A stretch of DNA of 64,000 nucleotides from Xestospongia muta (GCA_963693285.1 OY848919.1:7311461-7375460); one strand, 5' to 3'. Shown: positions 46,101 to 59,870, numbered from the stretch's first letter. Translations and numbers: made by a program. Notes: a model not told the origin generated them from the letters alone.

Positions 46101-49100
46101 AAATATAAACATATTAATGAGTGACAATCACTGACAGAGCATGGTCACATAGAACCAAGTCTTTAATTCATATATTTCCATTTATCATTTATATTAGTGA
46201 TAGGCATATATACGAGACAAGAACTAATACTATGGGAAGTTCATTTCATGTCACTTAATATTTGCTGGATTTATACAATAGTATATTTGTTCAGAGAAAC
46301 AGATATAACCAAATTCACTATTTGACCAGTAGATCATGTGAACCATAGTTTTTCCTAGATATGAAAAAAATGGCTTGTACACATGACAATATGCTTTCAT
46401 CTAAAGCTGGTAATCTATTCAGAATATATGAAGCTCCAAAGAATACTATTGCCTAATTGTAAGAAAATCAATGTACAACACATTACTAATAAGGTGCAAT
46501 ATATTGAAGCCACACACAGACAGGTAATCACAAGATCATAAACAACATTTTTATGCATGAATTTGTGGAAGGGGGTCAATAAAAGGCACACAGTCACTCC
46601 AAATTTAGGGAACCTAATTTATTATTCATTACAATAAATAATCATCATTTATGAATAATGTCATCAATTGATATAGAAATAGTAGCCTGTGTTTGACACA
46701 GCCTATGTTTGAAGTAATGAGCAGTCTGGGTATGAGATAGGTTGGTGTCAAATTAAAATGTCTTACTTCAAATGAACAATCATAAGTAACTGTAATGTGA
46801 CTTACTATGTCTGTAGCATTAATATCAACTTGGCCAACTTCAATTAATAACTTGAGAGCATCAATGTGACCATTCTTTGCTGCATAATGTGCTGGTGTTT
46901 GTCTATCCTAGGGAACAGAAAAGGAAATTTTTTTAAATTACAAAGATCACACTAGATATAGATATTATATATTATAATACCATGTCAAATCTGACCAATG
47001 ATTATAACTACACCACATACATAACACACTTAATATAAACTATAAACAAAAGCTAAAATATACTTACAAGTCACTAACAACTCCCTTTATTAGCTATGCC
47101 TCATCCCATGATGTCATATTATGATATTTATATCGAGACAAGGTAGGACATCAAAAGACTCAATTCAACATTAAACAAGTAAAATAGTAAGAATGTACAT
47201 GTTGTAAACATTATTGAAGCTTTTATAAGCTTGTTCTGATATATTATTGCTGATCTGACCTGTATATGTATTTCTGCAAACTTTATTGTAAAATTATAAT
47301 TTTTACATTGTCACATTGTCTATATGAGGTGGTGGTTAGAGAGCTTATTAAGTGCTTATTAATTATATTCATTGTGTATTGTAATATGTTAGATTAGTAC
47401 AGAAATGATATACAACATTTTGAAAACAATTCTCAGTTCCTATTACTCATAAAGTACTTTATTTATAACAATGGTTTATATACAGGTTGAATAGAAGGTT
47501 TTACTAATCATTCCATGTATAGTTCATGTGACACAAGATTTTCAAGGTGTTAAAGAGCTGGTTATCATGACTATTACTAGTAATAGAAGTGTTGATATTG
47601 TAAAGGATATGACACTCTCATCTGCTACAGGCAATATTTGTTACATCTCACATCTTTATATTGTTAATGATAACCACTAATGTGTCTCTATACTTAAATA
47701 TACAAATAAACATATGACATCTGTTTATAATTGATATACTTTAAAGTATTAATAACATTAACAGTTACAGTCACAACAACTATTGCTATGTCAATGGTGT
47801 TCAGTAATGTCTATCAATTGATAACTTAGTAAACTGATATTAGTAAGAAATATATACTATTATAACAGGCCACACCTGCTGACAGCTACAACTGACTATG
47901 GTTGTTAATCCTTTGTTAATCCTTTGTTAACACAAAATCTAAACAACAAATTGATGTAGAAATTATTAATATTCACACCCTCAATTCCTTAAACTAATGA
48001 TAGGCAATACCATTGTTAATAACTAGCTTAGCAAAGAAATGGAATGCCTTGTAACTACTGCTTGTGACAATTATTAGACAGGTAGTACTACATATATGTA
48101 TATGTAGTAGAGACAACAAGTGAAATACAAACTATATACAATACACACTGACCTTGTCACAAATATTTGGATCTGCTTTTGATTGTAAGAGAAACGTAGC
48201 TGTCTCAATGTTTCCAAAACATGAAGCATAATGCAAAGCTGTATACTGTTTCTGATAATAAAAAAGCAAAGAATGAAAATAAAAATATGACTACTATTTT
48301 AAAATGATAGAAAAATTGTACATTAAATTGTGGATTCTTATATACTACACTATGTCTTTGTGTATTACACTTTGTTAATAAATTGCTGGTATATACAAAC
48401 TATTTCAATGTCCTATTGTTTTCATTATCATATGGATTCCCGTATTACAATGTCATGACATATACAGTATAGCTCCTTACGTTTTAAGTAATATATGACA
48501 ATCAAAAGATTTTACATTTTAAAGTGCTAAGTCTTGTACATTTGTCTTCTCATGAAAATATTATATTGTTATAAATGAAGTTATAATTGTGAAATGAATG
48601 AGCTATCCTTTCTACAAAAGAGGCATTTACTATAATAAAGTAAAACTTACATGTGAGTCTTTAACATTGATATTAGCATTCTTGTTTAAAGCTTCTTCCA
48701 TTTTATCTACATGTCCCTCTGAGGCAGCGTCTAACAAAATTTCATTCTAAGAATCAACATGAAGTAAATTCGGATAATATACATCATTAAAAATTTGACA
48801 GTAAATACAAATGTTGAGTTTAATTACTATTCTACATATGGATCAAATGACAAAGCTACAGCTTCTCCATCAAAATCATGCAATACTGTGTTTTTTATAT
48901 AAACAGCTACTATTATTGATGTGGCTCAATTTAGTCTTCTGATCAGGTGTAAGGTAAGGTAACAACCATTCACTCCAATGTAATATCAAAGCTAGTAGCA
49001 TTACTGCTATGATTATTTTTAATTCTAACACTTGTAAACAAATAAATTTGGGTTTAGTCAAACCATCAACATTTCTTTGTAAATTATATTATGAAATTAA

Positions 49101-50240
49101 TTGGTAACACTGTTGTACCTTAGTGTTACATGACTAACATTAAGCTAGTACTTTAACAATAGTTACTAGCTATAGAAACATAAATTATTAGAAGTATATT
49201 AAATTCAATATTAAAAGAAACATAATGTTGAGAAAAACAAAACATTGGAATGTTTATAAGGACTTGGTCAATAAAAAGAAGATATTTTAATATAAGTATA
49301 TACATGTATGTATATAGTATCAATGTAAAAATCAAATACTTGAGTTATTCTAAACATTGACTTCAATACATCTATATACTTACATAATCAGAAGTAGCAC
49401 CTGCATTTTCTAAGAGTTGTACTATTGTGTTATAATCCCTGGTGTAAGCTATAGTATGAGGTGTTACACGTAATCCTAAATCAGTCTATATGATGAGTAA
49501 AAGAAATCCAATTACATATCAGTGTATACACAATACTAGCTATTACTTTACATTGATCATTAATTATAAAATTACTATCACACAATTTTCATTCGATTAA
49601 AGTATAAAACAATATTTAAAATACCACTTGTAAAGATCTTATGTTTTTACTTGTGGATACTAATTTAGTAACTTTAGCAAATATAGCAATAAATAACAAA
49701 CTATGTAGGTGGTTAACTTTAAATTAATGTTAAGTGTGGGAAAATCAAATTAATAGTATATTAAATTTATATAATTACTTCGAATTAACTGTTAAGTTAG
49801 TAAATATAAATAATTTAACTAGGTCAATAGTAAATTAATAATAGGATCCTACCTCAAAACAATATTGTTTGATGTTTGCTCCTTTCTGAAAGATTCGTTT
49901 TGCTTTCTCTAAATACGGGGAATTCAGTGGATCATTAGACTGATGAAGTTCATAGTCCTATATAATAGGAAACAAATCATTTCATTTAAAAGTAGTAAAT
50001 CGTAAACTACTATCTATATATCATATGACACTATATATCATTTTATGAACAGTTATGTAGCGTAATAGATCAAATGTGACAGCCATTTTCCTGTGCCTAT
50101 CACTACATATTCAGTACTACCATACTTAACAATAATATGCAATTTTTTTATTATTTGCACAAACACCTACAATATATTGTGATATTTATTAATAAACTTA
50201 CAATTCTTTTCTGCTTTCTTACAAAAACTTGAGCTTCCAT
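39801..50240 (-). CDS. Ankyrin-ROC-COR-like protein with C-terminal death-fold (CARD-like) domain
   Basis: Proposed coding exons (minus strand): 50202-50240, 49853-49957, 49384-49485, 48651-48746, 48153-48251, 46806-46907, 43173-45230, 43041-43116, 42926-42991, 42318-42371, 42237-42263, 41826-41899, 41050-41119, 40404-40457, 40312-40359 and 39801-40111. All junctions are GT-AG and phase-compatible; the sum is 3381 nt, 1126 codons plus stop. An extra exon at 40168-40220 may also be used. The start is the ATG at 50240 in an exon whose own acceptor at 50275 implies an upstream non-coding exon. Layout: ankyrin repeats (about residues 20-205), ROC GTPase (about 255-420), COR-like (about 420-860), exon-repeat linker, death-fold end. 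ROCO proteins are GTP-controlled dimeric scaffolds; there is no kinase domain here. An immune or death-signalling role is inference. Confidence 0.85.
40168..43116 (-). other. Cluster of small duplicated linker exons
   Basis: Exons of 76, 66, 54, 27, 74, 70, 54, 48 and possibly 53 nt. Two sets are homologous: SKSEIVEEVSSRTHDNN (42318-42371) with SNNELAEKEYSRTQDNN (40404-40457); GVMVHEQTD (42237-42263) with GVAQAHEKAVDKYSN (40312-40359); and a pseudo-exon near 42108-42156 (VNKSLSDQVTSN) with 40168-40220. The first member of the last pair has lost its GT donor (the match reads AATATC), and the second appears one base short of its phase. Most are phase 1-1, so they can be skipped. This looks like an internal tandem duplication of a three-exon cassette, perhaps used for alternative splicing. 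Confidence 0.72.
43173..45230 (-). other. Single 2058-nt exon: ROC GTPase and COR-like region
   Basis: The P-loop is GKTKAGKSSL (about residues 263-272), followed by a switch I Thr in LHTTGIEYH, the Walker B/switch II motif DFAGHAEYY (about 320) and GSHVDELPS (about 386) in place of NKxD. The DxxGH pattern is typical of the ROC branch. After KGFFPLDCHRPKGKGVDEVM, the COR-like part has a winged-helix-like stretch (LTILGSKGLILFLADTWVII) and a strand-rich C-terminus with FLFFPALI, CLWCPEPQQFLSMRFLHTLL. Donor is TTG|GTAAGT at 43172. Confidence 0.9.
46806..50240 (-). other. N-terminal ankyrin exons, one repeat per phase-0 exon
   Basis: Six coding exons of 39, 105, 102, 96, 99 and 102 nt, all starting and ending in phase 0. 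The 33-residue units are clear in the exons at 48153-48251 (KQYTALHYASCFGNIETATF and ADPNICDK) and 46806-46907 (DRQTPAHYAAKNGHIDALKL), weaker in 48651-48746 (LLDAASEGHVDKMEEAL) and 49384-49485 (TPHTIAYTRDYNTIVQLLE). A further repeat starts the long exon (NNLLHLACKSGNEETIHYLL). One-repeat phase-0 exons allow repeat number to change without loss of frame. Confidence 0.88.
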
Positions 50241-50274
50241 TGCCAAGAGAATGTGTTGGTATTAATGATTTGAT

Positions 50275-51070
50275 CTATAAAAGAACATTCGATATAAATG
50301 TACATATATTATATCTTTGTAAAACTAAGACAATATATAAAATGTATTTTCTTTTGTTTATGGCCAATGTAAAATGATATTTATCTTTATCATGGTAACA
50401 TTATCTCAAGTAAAATAATGTAAGTAAATAAAGGGACTATCATTTCTAACAATAAGAGTTTTTAAAAGAATAAATGTATGTAGTTTGAATTTACAATACA
50501 TCAACTATATTTCCAACTGTTGTAAACACCATCATCTTATAACATGTCTCCAGACACTCCTAGATAGAAAGTAGTCTTGTGTATTAGTTCTTGGCAAAAG
50601 AAGTCTTAAATGTTCCAATGATAATGTTATCATCCATGCCATATATTGCATAAAACACCACCCAAAAATTCTCAAAAACCTAATCATTAGGTGGAAAATG
50701 CACTAATAGTGTTATATTGTATAGTTTTACTTATATTTGATGTAGGATAACATGTGATACCAACCCCCATATTTTCTGTAAAGATGCTTAATATAATTTA
50801 GACGTCAAACATGTCACAGTAATAATAACATTTATTGCTATGATTAGCATAGATGTCTTTTTCTTGTTTCAAGAAAATAAACTATTTTTCACTGTATAGT
50901 ATGGTAGCTTGTAGACAAGAGCAGAACTAATTAGTTAAAATGTGGTCTGTTATATAAAGGGATGTACTTCCTCTCCAATCATTTTTCATAGGATGTAACA
51001 TATTTCTACATATTAAAAATACGATTCATACATTAACTTATATAGAGAGCTCCTAATATGGTAGTCCTTA
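50275..51070. other. 5' flank of the ankyrin-ROC gene
   Basis: AT-rich sequence with no supported coding region. A non-coding first exon and promoter must lie here or further right, but I cannot place them. Confidence 0.45.
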
Positions 51071-51077
51071 TCATGTG

Positions 51078-51347
51078 ATGTTAAAGTGTAAGTTAATGAA
51101 ATATAGGTGGGTCTCATATCATTTCCATTCAGAAGATGTTTATTTCAAATTTCGAGTTGGATGCTGCGGTGATCTTTCACACAACACAGACTGTTTTCAT
51201 TATGTAGCGCTGCATCACGTCATGTACTGCTCTAAGAGCAGAGTTCAAGTGTTCAACGACAATACAAGCAATCATCAACTAACTTGGAATAATCGTTTAG
51301 TGAAAAGAAGGAGCTCGCAAGTGTATATGGCGTTTCTTGACCCTTGA
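51078..51347 (+). CDS. Open frame of unknown function
   Basis: From ATG 51078, 89 codons (MLKCKLMKYRWVSYHFHSED, then Cys/His-rich VGCCGDLSHNTDCFHY) to a stop at 51345-51347. The base composition is less AT-rich than the surroundings. No family recognised; it may be part of an unidentified mobile element. Confidence 0.2.
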   Translation: MLKCKLMKYRWVSYHFHSEDVYFKFRVGCCGDLSHNTDCFHYVALHHVMYCSKSRVQVFNDNTSNHQLTWNNRLVKRRSSQVYMAFLDP

Positions 51348-52164
51348 ACCTTTTTCAGCGATAGGTAGGCTACTACAACATTACTATAGCATTACTTTGC
51401 AGTACAAATTAGTGCTTGAGCAATTTATTGACTAGCATACTAGTGTAGTATATATATTATATGTATATGTATATAAGGCCCATTCGCTCTGTTCAATGCT
51501 ACAATGAAGCAGATGTTTGTTTTTAATCTCCGAATTTTTTAGTGACCAATGATGTTCAAAGCTTCTTGTTAGTATTCTATAGCTATATTCTAGCAATCTA
51601 TTTTCCAGAGACACAATTGCTAATTTTCAATTATGAGTAATTTTAGCCAGGGTTTCGTTGTGGAGTTATGATGTTCAAAAACATAATATATATATATATA
51701 TATATAGGATGATTTCTAGGCAGCCATACCAGCTACAGATTGTTTCACTTAGGTAGCCAGCAGGCTGAAGTACACAAAGGATGACACCACGAACCATTTG
51801 AAGGCTAAAAATAACAAATTTTATCCCGGACATCACCAAACAATGAGGGACCTCATTGAACCATTTACAAATTCAGATAATCAGTGCAATCATTCTAGAA
51901 AGTTACTGCTCCCATATATATCATCAACTTTTTAAAACTTCAAGCAAGAGATTATCCTTATGAAGCAATCTGTATTGAAAATAATGCCAATAAAGAAGCT
52001 TGAAAGAAAAGGAGAGAGGGACAAACAATGTTTGTTCCCTATTTCACTTAAGTAGGACTTAAAGGACTGCAGACAAAAGGACGCCCGGTTGGACAAAAAA
52101 AACCCAAGATTTTTGGTATATTAGACAACTTGGATTTTTTGATATAAGAATATTCATTTCATTA

Positions 52165-52500
52165 ATGCAAACTCATCAAAATCTTTCCTTTAAAACCTGC
52201 TACAGAAGAAATGAACAGGACAATAGAAGAACCAAAGATCAGAAAGTAAGGCAGATAGAACATGATAGTTTTATGTCACTTGTTTGGACATCTTCAGGTG
52301 ACATAGGACATTCAGCAAACATTATGTACAAACTAGCAGCTATGATTGTTCTCGAACATGACAAGTCTTAGAGTCAAACCATAGACTGGCTAAGATGTTG
52401 CCTGAGTTTTTCCCTGCTCCAACCAGACATTACATTTCTCTATGAATTATGATATGCCTTCAGATGTCCAACTCATCTAGAAATCAACAATGTTTCAGTT
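52165..52500 (+). pseudogene. LINE ORF2 tail fragment (same family as 12599-13425)
   Basis: Reads KTCYRRNEQDNRRTKDQKVR, then EHDSFMSLVWTSSGDIGHSA, YKLAAMIVLEHDKS, a stop, and WLRCCLSFSLLQPDITFL. These match, block for block, SHRRNEQEKIR..., FTTAGGMGSAATTFYNSLA and KPYSHIL at the other locus. Only the very end of the protein is left. Confidence 0.65.
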
Positions 52501-53039
52501 GATTTTATCCTCTGTAAGGACAGAGTGGACACTCCTTTATAATTATCGCTTGTAAACATTAATTCTAGATTCTGTATCACAGATTACTCTACCAATTTAT
52601 GACTTATCATATATGCCTTATCATATGTGTTCGTGCCATGAATTATAAAATATATGTATTATGAATATGGTCTTGTGGAGCGTGAATGCGTCGCTAAGCT
52701 TATGAATCTCAAAATAAAGTAGACAAAGGGTTAAACACTACACACCCACACATTTTTGTTGCCGTAAATACCAATATTGAAAGAGATTAGAATGATTCTA
52801 AGTGGCGTAACGAAGGATCTGCTGGAGAAAATTATTGTTGGCGTAGCCATTAGTCTTTCTTTTCTACTTTTTTTAATTTTAAATTATTTTACGTCGTTAG
52901 TCCTACACTAAAAATATGTTCAAAGTTTAGGAAACAGTTTCTGTCATTTTCTTTTTAATTTATTGGCTACCTACAAGAAAAAGATTTGCCGGTGTCGGCT
53001 ACCTAAACACAGTTATTTGTAAGTTAAATTACAAACTTT

Positions 53040-53245
53040 TTTATTATATACTTGCATACGCTTCCCTCTGATGTAGAAACGTCAGGCGACACAAGACTAA
53101 GTATAGCCCTGTTATACTGCAGCTTAGTGGGACACTCAAAATTATGGTGAGCCGTTAGTAACACATCTTGTTTAATATAGTATAGATCTATCAACAGACT
53201 TTCTGATGCAGAAACGTCAGGCAACACGAGACTAGTTATTGTCCC
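53040..53245. repeat. Imperfect pair of ~45-bp repeats
   Basis: CTGATGTAGAAACGTCAGGC at about 53069 and CTGATGCAGAAACGTCAGGC at about 53202 are followed by similar GACA/ACACGAGACTA and GTCCCGTTGTAC text. The two lie about 133 bp apart in direct orientation and may be part of one mobile repeat. Confidence 0.6.
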
Positions 53246-53264
53246 GTTGTACGAAAATTATAGG

Positions 53265-53862
53265 GAGAGTTTAGCCAGGCGTACCCAGGCGTTCTAGTAA
53301 AGAGTAGAACGCCTGGTTACTACTGCTTGCGCATGCGCATAATTATTAAAACACGTTGACATCATAATTACTACTTTTTCAATTAAATGACGAATCGATG
53401 GGCTGGGTTTATAATCATGACGTTTTATTCACTACACGAGTTTAAGCATGGCTAGTCGAGTTTGTTGGTTATGCAGTAATTTAGTGCAAAACAACTGGGT
53501 TTCTTGAATAAATTCTTTGCTTGATGTTATCGTTTCGAGAGATCACGGTGTCTCTTTATATATTGTATTAAGTGCAAACATCGAATTGTGTCTTTAGAGA
53601 AATCTCTTGCAGACTTAGAGGCATTCAAACAACTGGTTCCTAGCTTCTTTAGAGCATGCAGTAGACCAGCAGAAAAGTTTCTATCAGTACTACAAGTAGC
53701 CATCACAATTAATCTAACATTTAGGTAAACGGAATTTTGACGTCATAGTTGACGGAGGATTCCTAGAGTATATTATTTTCCAAGAAATCTGTGGAAATTA
53801 AACGCATGCGCAAACAGTAGTTACCAGGCGTTTAGCCTGGGTACGAGGCTGAGGGAGAGTTA
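53265..53862. mobile_element. Short inverted-repeat element (MITE-like) with GCGCATGCG ends
   Basis: CCTGGTTACTACTGCTTGCG at about 53312 is matched in inverted form by CGCAAACAGTAGTTACCAGG near 53810, and the outer parts (TACCCAGGC on both sides) also pair. The element is about 600 bp. Inside, a plus-strand stretch from ATG 53448 reads MASRVCWLCSNLVQNNW, then in another frame YCIKCKHRIVSLEKSLADLE and LVPSFFRACSRPAEKF, i.e. two CxxC pairs and a helical part, ending at a GT donor at 53725. This recalls a ZAD-like zinc module, but the frame is broken. Confidence 0.6.
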
Positions 53863-53869
53863 AGCTGTA

Positions 53870-55345
53870 TGGCACACCGTAACACAGAACTGACAGAACC
53901 TAAGGTACGTATTATAAAGCCAGAAAGTGACAATTAGATTTGTTACTTATAGCTTGCCATACGGCTCGCATAAAGTAGTCGGCATATAAAGTTTCCTAAC
54001 CCCACCTTGAAAATTTTAAAAGGCTAATTACACGATCCCGCTGGATGATGTTACTTGCGGAGCGCAGTACACTTTGATCACTTTCACCATATATATATAT
54101 ACATTAACATTTGACGTTTAACGTTTATGTGCTAGGGATCAAAATATGCTAATCTTGAATCATTCTACTAAACTAGTGTAGAATTATGCACCTCTGATCT
54201 GCAGCCATCAATCTAAACATTATATACTACCTCAATCTTGGATTATAACCTAAAAAGCTGCAGCATGAACAAAATAGTTAATCATGGTTACACATGTTTT
54301 TGGTTATATTCGCAACTTTGAAAACGTTAGGCTCATGAATGTGCCATTGATTCTCTACCAATGTATTGCTCTAAACGAGAAGTATATACTGACTAAACCA
54401 TCCACACATTTACTACTGGAAGGAGAGGCTGACTACATAAGAACCACCTGCATGTTGCACATACATGTATATAGCTATAACATAATAATTATTATAATTT
54501 ATATTTTTGTCTAAGTAACAACACAGTTAACAATAACAAACAACACTTTATTTACTTACATTAACTAGATCACAGACACCGTTTGATTCAGAACCTTTCT
54601 TAACTTTGTCTTTGGAAAAGTATTCTGTATGCTGTAGTATTCCTCAGATGATAGTATTCCTCAGATGATAGTATAATGTAAACGAGTGTGACTTAAATAC
54701 TCACATCATTTACATAACAATAGAAGTGAATATATTCACGACATTTATAAATGGGCTGTTGTTATCCTCCCTACAGAGGTGTCACAAATGCACGTGTCAT
54801 ACTATTAACCTTCTTAATAGTATTACAGTTACCTAAGATAATATCAAGACTATAATAGGATCGATGTCTTTCAACATATGACAGACTTTAATTTTGTTTA
54901 ATAATGTTTATAATTAGAATAATAAATTACATAAAAATAAATATTAAAATTATTTAATAATATTGTAAAATAAAATTCAGAACAGATTCAAAAAGAAGTG
55001 TTCTTTGATACATAAATATAGGATATTCATAACATCCATACATTGTGTTTACTGTCATTTAGCACAGAAAAATGAAAAAAATGTTATTACTTAACTACTA
55101 CTTATCACAGCTTCATTATTTGAGCATTCTTCTCATGTATATTTTACTATTATTAGAGAGACAATTAAGACACTAGTGTAACAAAGAGAACAAAATAAGA
55201 GTGATTTATTGTTTGTGGTCTCCATACTTAATATAACACACAACAAGCAAATGTATTTCCTATTTAAACAGTACTACAAAAGTTCTAAATTAATAACACC
55301 AGGAAGACATGATTAAACTCTATCACAGCCAATTATTTAGCTTAC
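53870..55345. other. Mostly non-coding; one possible minus-strand exon
   Basis: A minus-strand stretch at about 54561-54647 ending in a GTAAGT donor reads QHTEYFSKDKVKKGSESNG. It does not join in frame to the kinase-like exon upstream of it. A direct doublet TATTCCTCAGATGATAG lies at about 54639-54672. Confidence 0.35.
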
Positions 55346-56320
55346 TTACCTTCCAATGTACATTCCAGCTAAAATACATCCTACACTTGATATATCTACT
55401 GATTTATAGTAATATCTCTGGACACCTGTACCACTGCGTAACATCCTAGAGAGAGTAAGAGAGAGAGAGAGAGTGAGTGAGAGAGACAGAGACAGGGAGG
55501 GATACAGAGAGATAGAGAGAGAAGTAATAACTATGTTAGCTGTTTTTATATTTATAAATCTATGCATAATCACAAACATCATACTAGTGCTTGTTAGTAT
55601 ATCTTGATGAGATTCTAAGTTTTATAAAAATCAATGTCTTGTCTCAGTGTACATGATACATCATACAGATATGAGTGTGGTCCTGCATGTTTGAATTGAA
55701 AACCCACCTGCACCAATGCGACTTCAATGTTATTGCTATGAATTTACAAAGAACACATCTAATTTACAAAAAAATTGTCTCACTTTGGAGCCAGGTTTGA
55801 GCTACCACACACTTGGTGATTAAACAATGAGTTATTTAAAATCATAGTAATAGAATTAGATTTTTTCACTTTGGGTGATAAAGACCACACAGTAGGAAGA
55901 TACACTGGGATATACCATTGATTTTTAATAAGATGGTTATGTTTGCTAATATTTAAATATGTACAATTAGTTTTTTTTCATCTTGATACCCATTTATTGT
56001 TTCCTATAAGTTATGTTCATGTAAGTTTGTAAAATCCTCACCTGTAACTCTCAGTGGGCAAAGGTTATAGTACTTGCTCTATCACTCTGTCTGTTCATTA
56101 AAATATTTTGTCTGAAGTCATAGTCATTTTCATTTTTTACCTGTCCTATAAGGTCCTTGTATCCACACATATTAGACAGATACTAACATATCATGTGATT
56201 ATTTGCTTGTTCTTCATTATTTGACTGTAACCTTCAAGTGAATTAATTTTAATATCCTTAAAGAAATGTTATAAACAAGAAATTGTGGTTAAATTATATT
56301 GCGAATAGTCACACCTGTCA
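55168..56320. repeat. Tandem duplication, unit A
   Basis: Matches 57480-58900 in direct orientation, diverged but unbroken over more than 1 kb: the TTTATTGTTTGTGGTCT, kinase-like exon, GA-repeat, GTGGTCCTGCATG and CACTTTGG.GCCAGGTT landmarks occur in the same order in both. Confidence 0.85.
55350..55445 (-). CDS. Kinase-like exon (CMGC-type subdomain VIII-IX)
   Basis: 96 nt between a CTCTCTCTAG acceptor and a GTAAGTAAG donor. It reads MLRSGTGVQRYYYKSVDISS, then VGCILAGMYIGR. This aligns with the region after APE in MAPK/CDK-type kinases (..VDIWSVGCILAEM..G). The usual Trp of DIWS is Ser. Other kinase exons were not found, so it may be an orphan exon or part of a gene whose other exons are in repeats or the gap. 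The CT-microsatellite forms its polypyrimidine tract. Confidence 0.45.
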
Positions 56321-57479
56321 TATAGTTGCCATTAATAACTTGCACGTTTTTGATTTAATAGATGTTATAATATTTACATCAGTTTAAAACAAACTGAAGC
56401 AAATAGTCATATTCAGCAAATTTTCATGTACTTGAGAGTGTACCATTAATTTTGACTGGTCTTTTTTTTAAACTAGATAAAGTAATTGCTTGCTAGGGTC
56501 AGTAATAAATACAGCAATAAAATGTATACTAAAGTTATATACAGTATGTACCATATTGGAGTTAACAAGTTATCCTTTCTGCTTAAATCTCTATTTGCTT
56601 TACATCTAAAAGATTAATCATATGATAGAAGTTCCTAAACAAACAAATATACTTCACAACCTTTATCATACAACTGAAGTGTTGGACAATTATAATATGT
56701 TGTATTGTATTTATTATTAGCTGATCATTGAATCATTGTAGCTGTTATAATGAAAATATTGTAATTCTTAGACTATTAATTAATTTATATAAAGTGCTGC
56801 TTTCTAGTGAAATTAAAGCATGTATTCCAATTGAAAATAACAAGTAATACATATTATGAAATCATCCTCTCTACATAAGAACATAGATAATAATATTCAT
56901 AGTTGCTATATTATAATTAACACATCTAGTTATTAACAGAGTAATCAACAGTTGCTTAAATGTGACAAAATACACAACTGGGATAAATTATGATAACTAT
57001 AAAGTAGACATGTTATAGAATACACCTAGGTTTTCATATACATTGTAATGTTAAAGATCTTTTTATAGACCACTTCCTTCTATATATAAGTGATTTAACT
57101 ACAATGGACATGATTTTAAAAGCTAAACCTGTCAATAATACTCTTACAATTATGAAATAAAGTCATGCCTAAAGTGGACAATCTAATGTGTATTCTTAGC
57201 CTTTTGTTGCCTAGCAGCAGATATTAAACATCTACTTTCCACTTTAAGGATGGGTTTGTCATCAATAAGTTTTGTTTACATTAAATTTCTATCAACTTTT
57301 GTCACTGTATGATAAGAAATCCACTTCTGTGTAGCATACATGTACAACAGAATAATAGGACACAATATCAACATTGTAGCACTGATATGTTTAATAAGTG
57401 ACTTCATTAATATTATATTAGGTATCTAAGAAATAAATCAGATTAGAAATGTTTGTTTACTTGTTACTATTACAGATAA

Positions 57480-58900
<1,421 letters not shown>

Positions 58901-58920
58901 GTACCATTGAGTAACATCAT

Positions 58921-58927
58921 AGAGAGA

Positions 58928-58993
<66 letters not shown>

Positions 58994-58996
58994 GAG

Positions 58997-59092
<96 letters not shown>
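58921..59092. repeat. GA microsatellite bordering the assembly gap
   Basis: (GA)n with occasional GAGGAG interruptions from 58921 to the first N at 59093. Confidence 0.97.
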
Positions 59093-59292
59093 NNNNNNNN
59101 NNNNNNNNNNNNNNNNNNNNNNNNNNNNNNNNNNNNNNNNNNNNNNNNNNNNNNNNNNNNNNNNNNNNNNNNNNNNNNNNNNNNNNNNNNNNNNNNNNNN
59201 NNNNNNNNNNNNNNNNNNNNNNNNNNNNNNNNNNNNNNNNNNNNNNNNNNNNNNNNNNNNNNNNNNNNNNNNNNNNNNNNNNNNNNNNNNNN
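59093..59292. other. Assembly gap of 200 N
   Basis: Exactly 200 N, probably a fixed or estimated gap size, placed at a GA repeat that could not be read through. Confidence 0.99.
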
Positions 59293-59870
59293 GTTAGTAA
59301 CTTTACTTACTTTTATTTCATGTAGATATCACTCATCTTGACAATCTCAACTAGAGGGGACAGATGAATCTGGTAAGTTTGGATTTGAGAGGTGGGGCTC
59401 ATAAAGAAAGGCGAGTTCATTTCTTTTAGTGGGCGTGGTAGTACACGTGGAAAATAGCTGTAATCTAGTGTTGTAGATGACTACGAACGAGTATGTTTAT
59501 TAGTATAGTTCTTTGTTATGTGTCATTGTGTGTTGTTAATAGATATTACGAGAACCATATCATTATATATGTCAAGTCAAATGCAAGTAAGGGATGATGC
59601 TTTTGCCATGGTTACTATGATTATTTGATTGACCTCAATGTCATCATTTTGTAGTGCAACTATACCAGTAGAGTGGAGTTCTGTTACTTTGGTGAATAAA
59701 ACTATCATAGGTTGACATATTTCAACTGTTGACTACATACTGTTAGTTATATCTGTTAATATAAGTGGCTTCATACTAAATAATTTTTCATTTTTAGTGG
59801 AATTTTATCTAATGGTTCTACATAGCAGTGAATCCAATGGTATGTTGTCTTATAAATTGAGTTGTAACTA
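59293..59870. other. Unique sequence between gap and right duplication
   Basis: No supported gene. A short plus-strand stretch between a GTAG acceptor-like site (about 59325) and a GTAAGT (about 59373) could be an exon of a gene cut by the gap. Confidence 0.35.

Noticed and set aside
51750..53007. Possible element bounded by TTAGGTAGCC and GGCTACCTAA
   Set aside because: Only 10 bp pair, flanks do not extend the match, and no target duplication is visible.
54284..54514. Plus-strand 76-codon open frame
   Set aside because: Ends in an Ile-rich low-complexity stretch from AT repeats; no recognisable domain or splice context.
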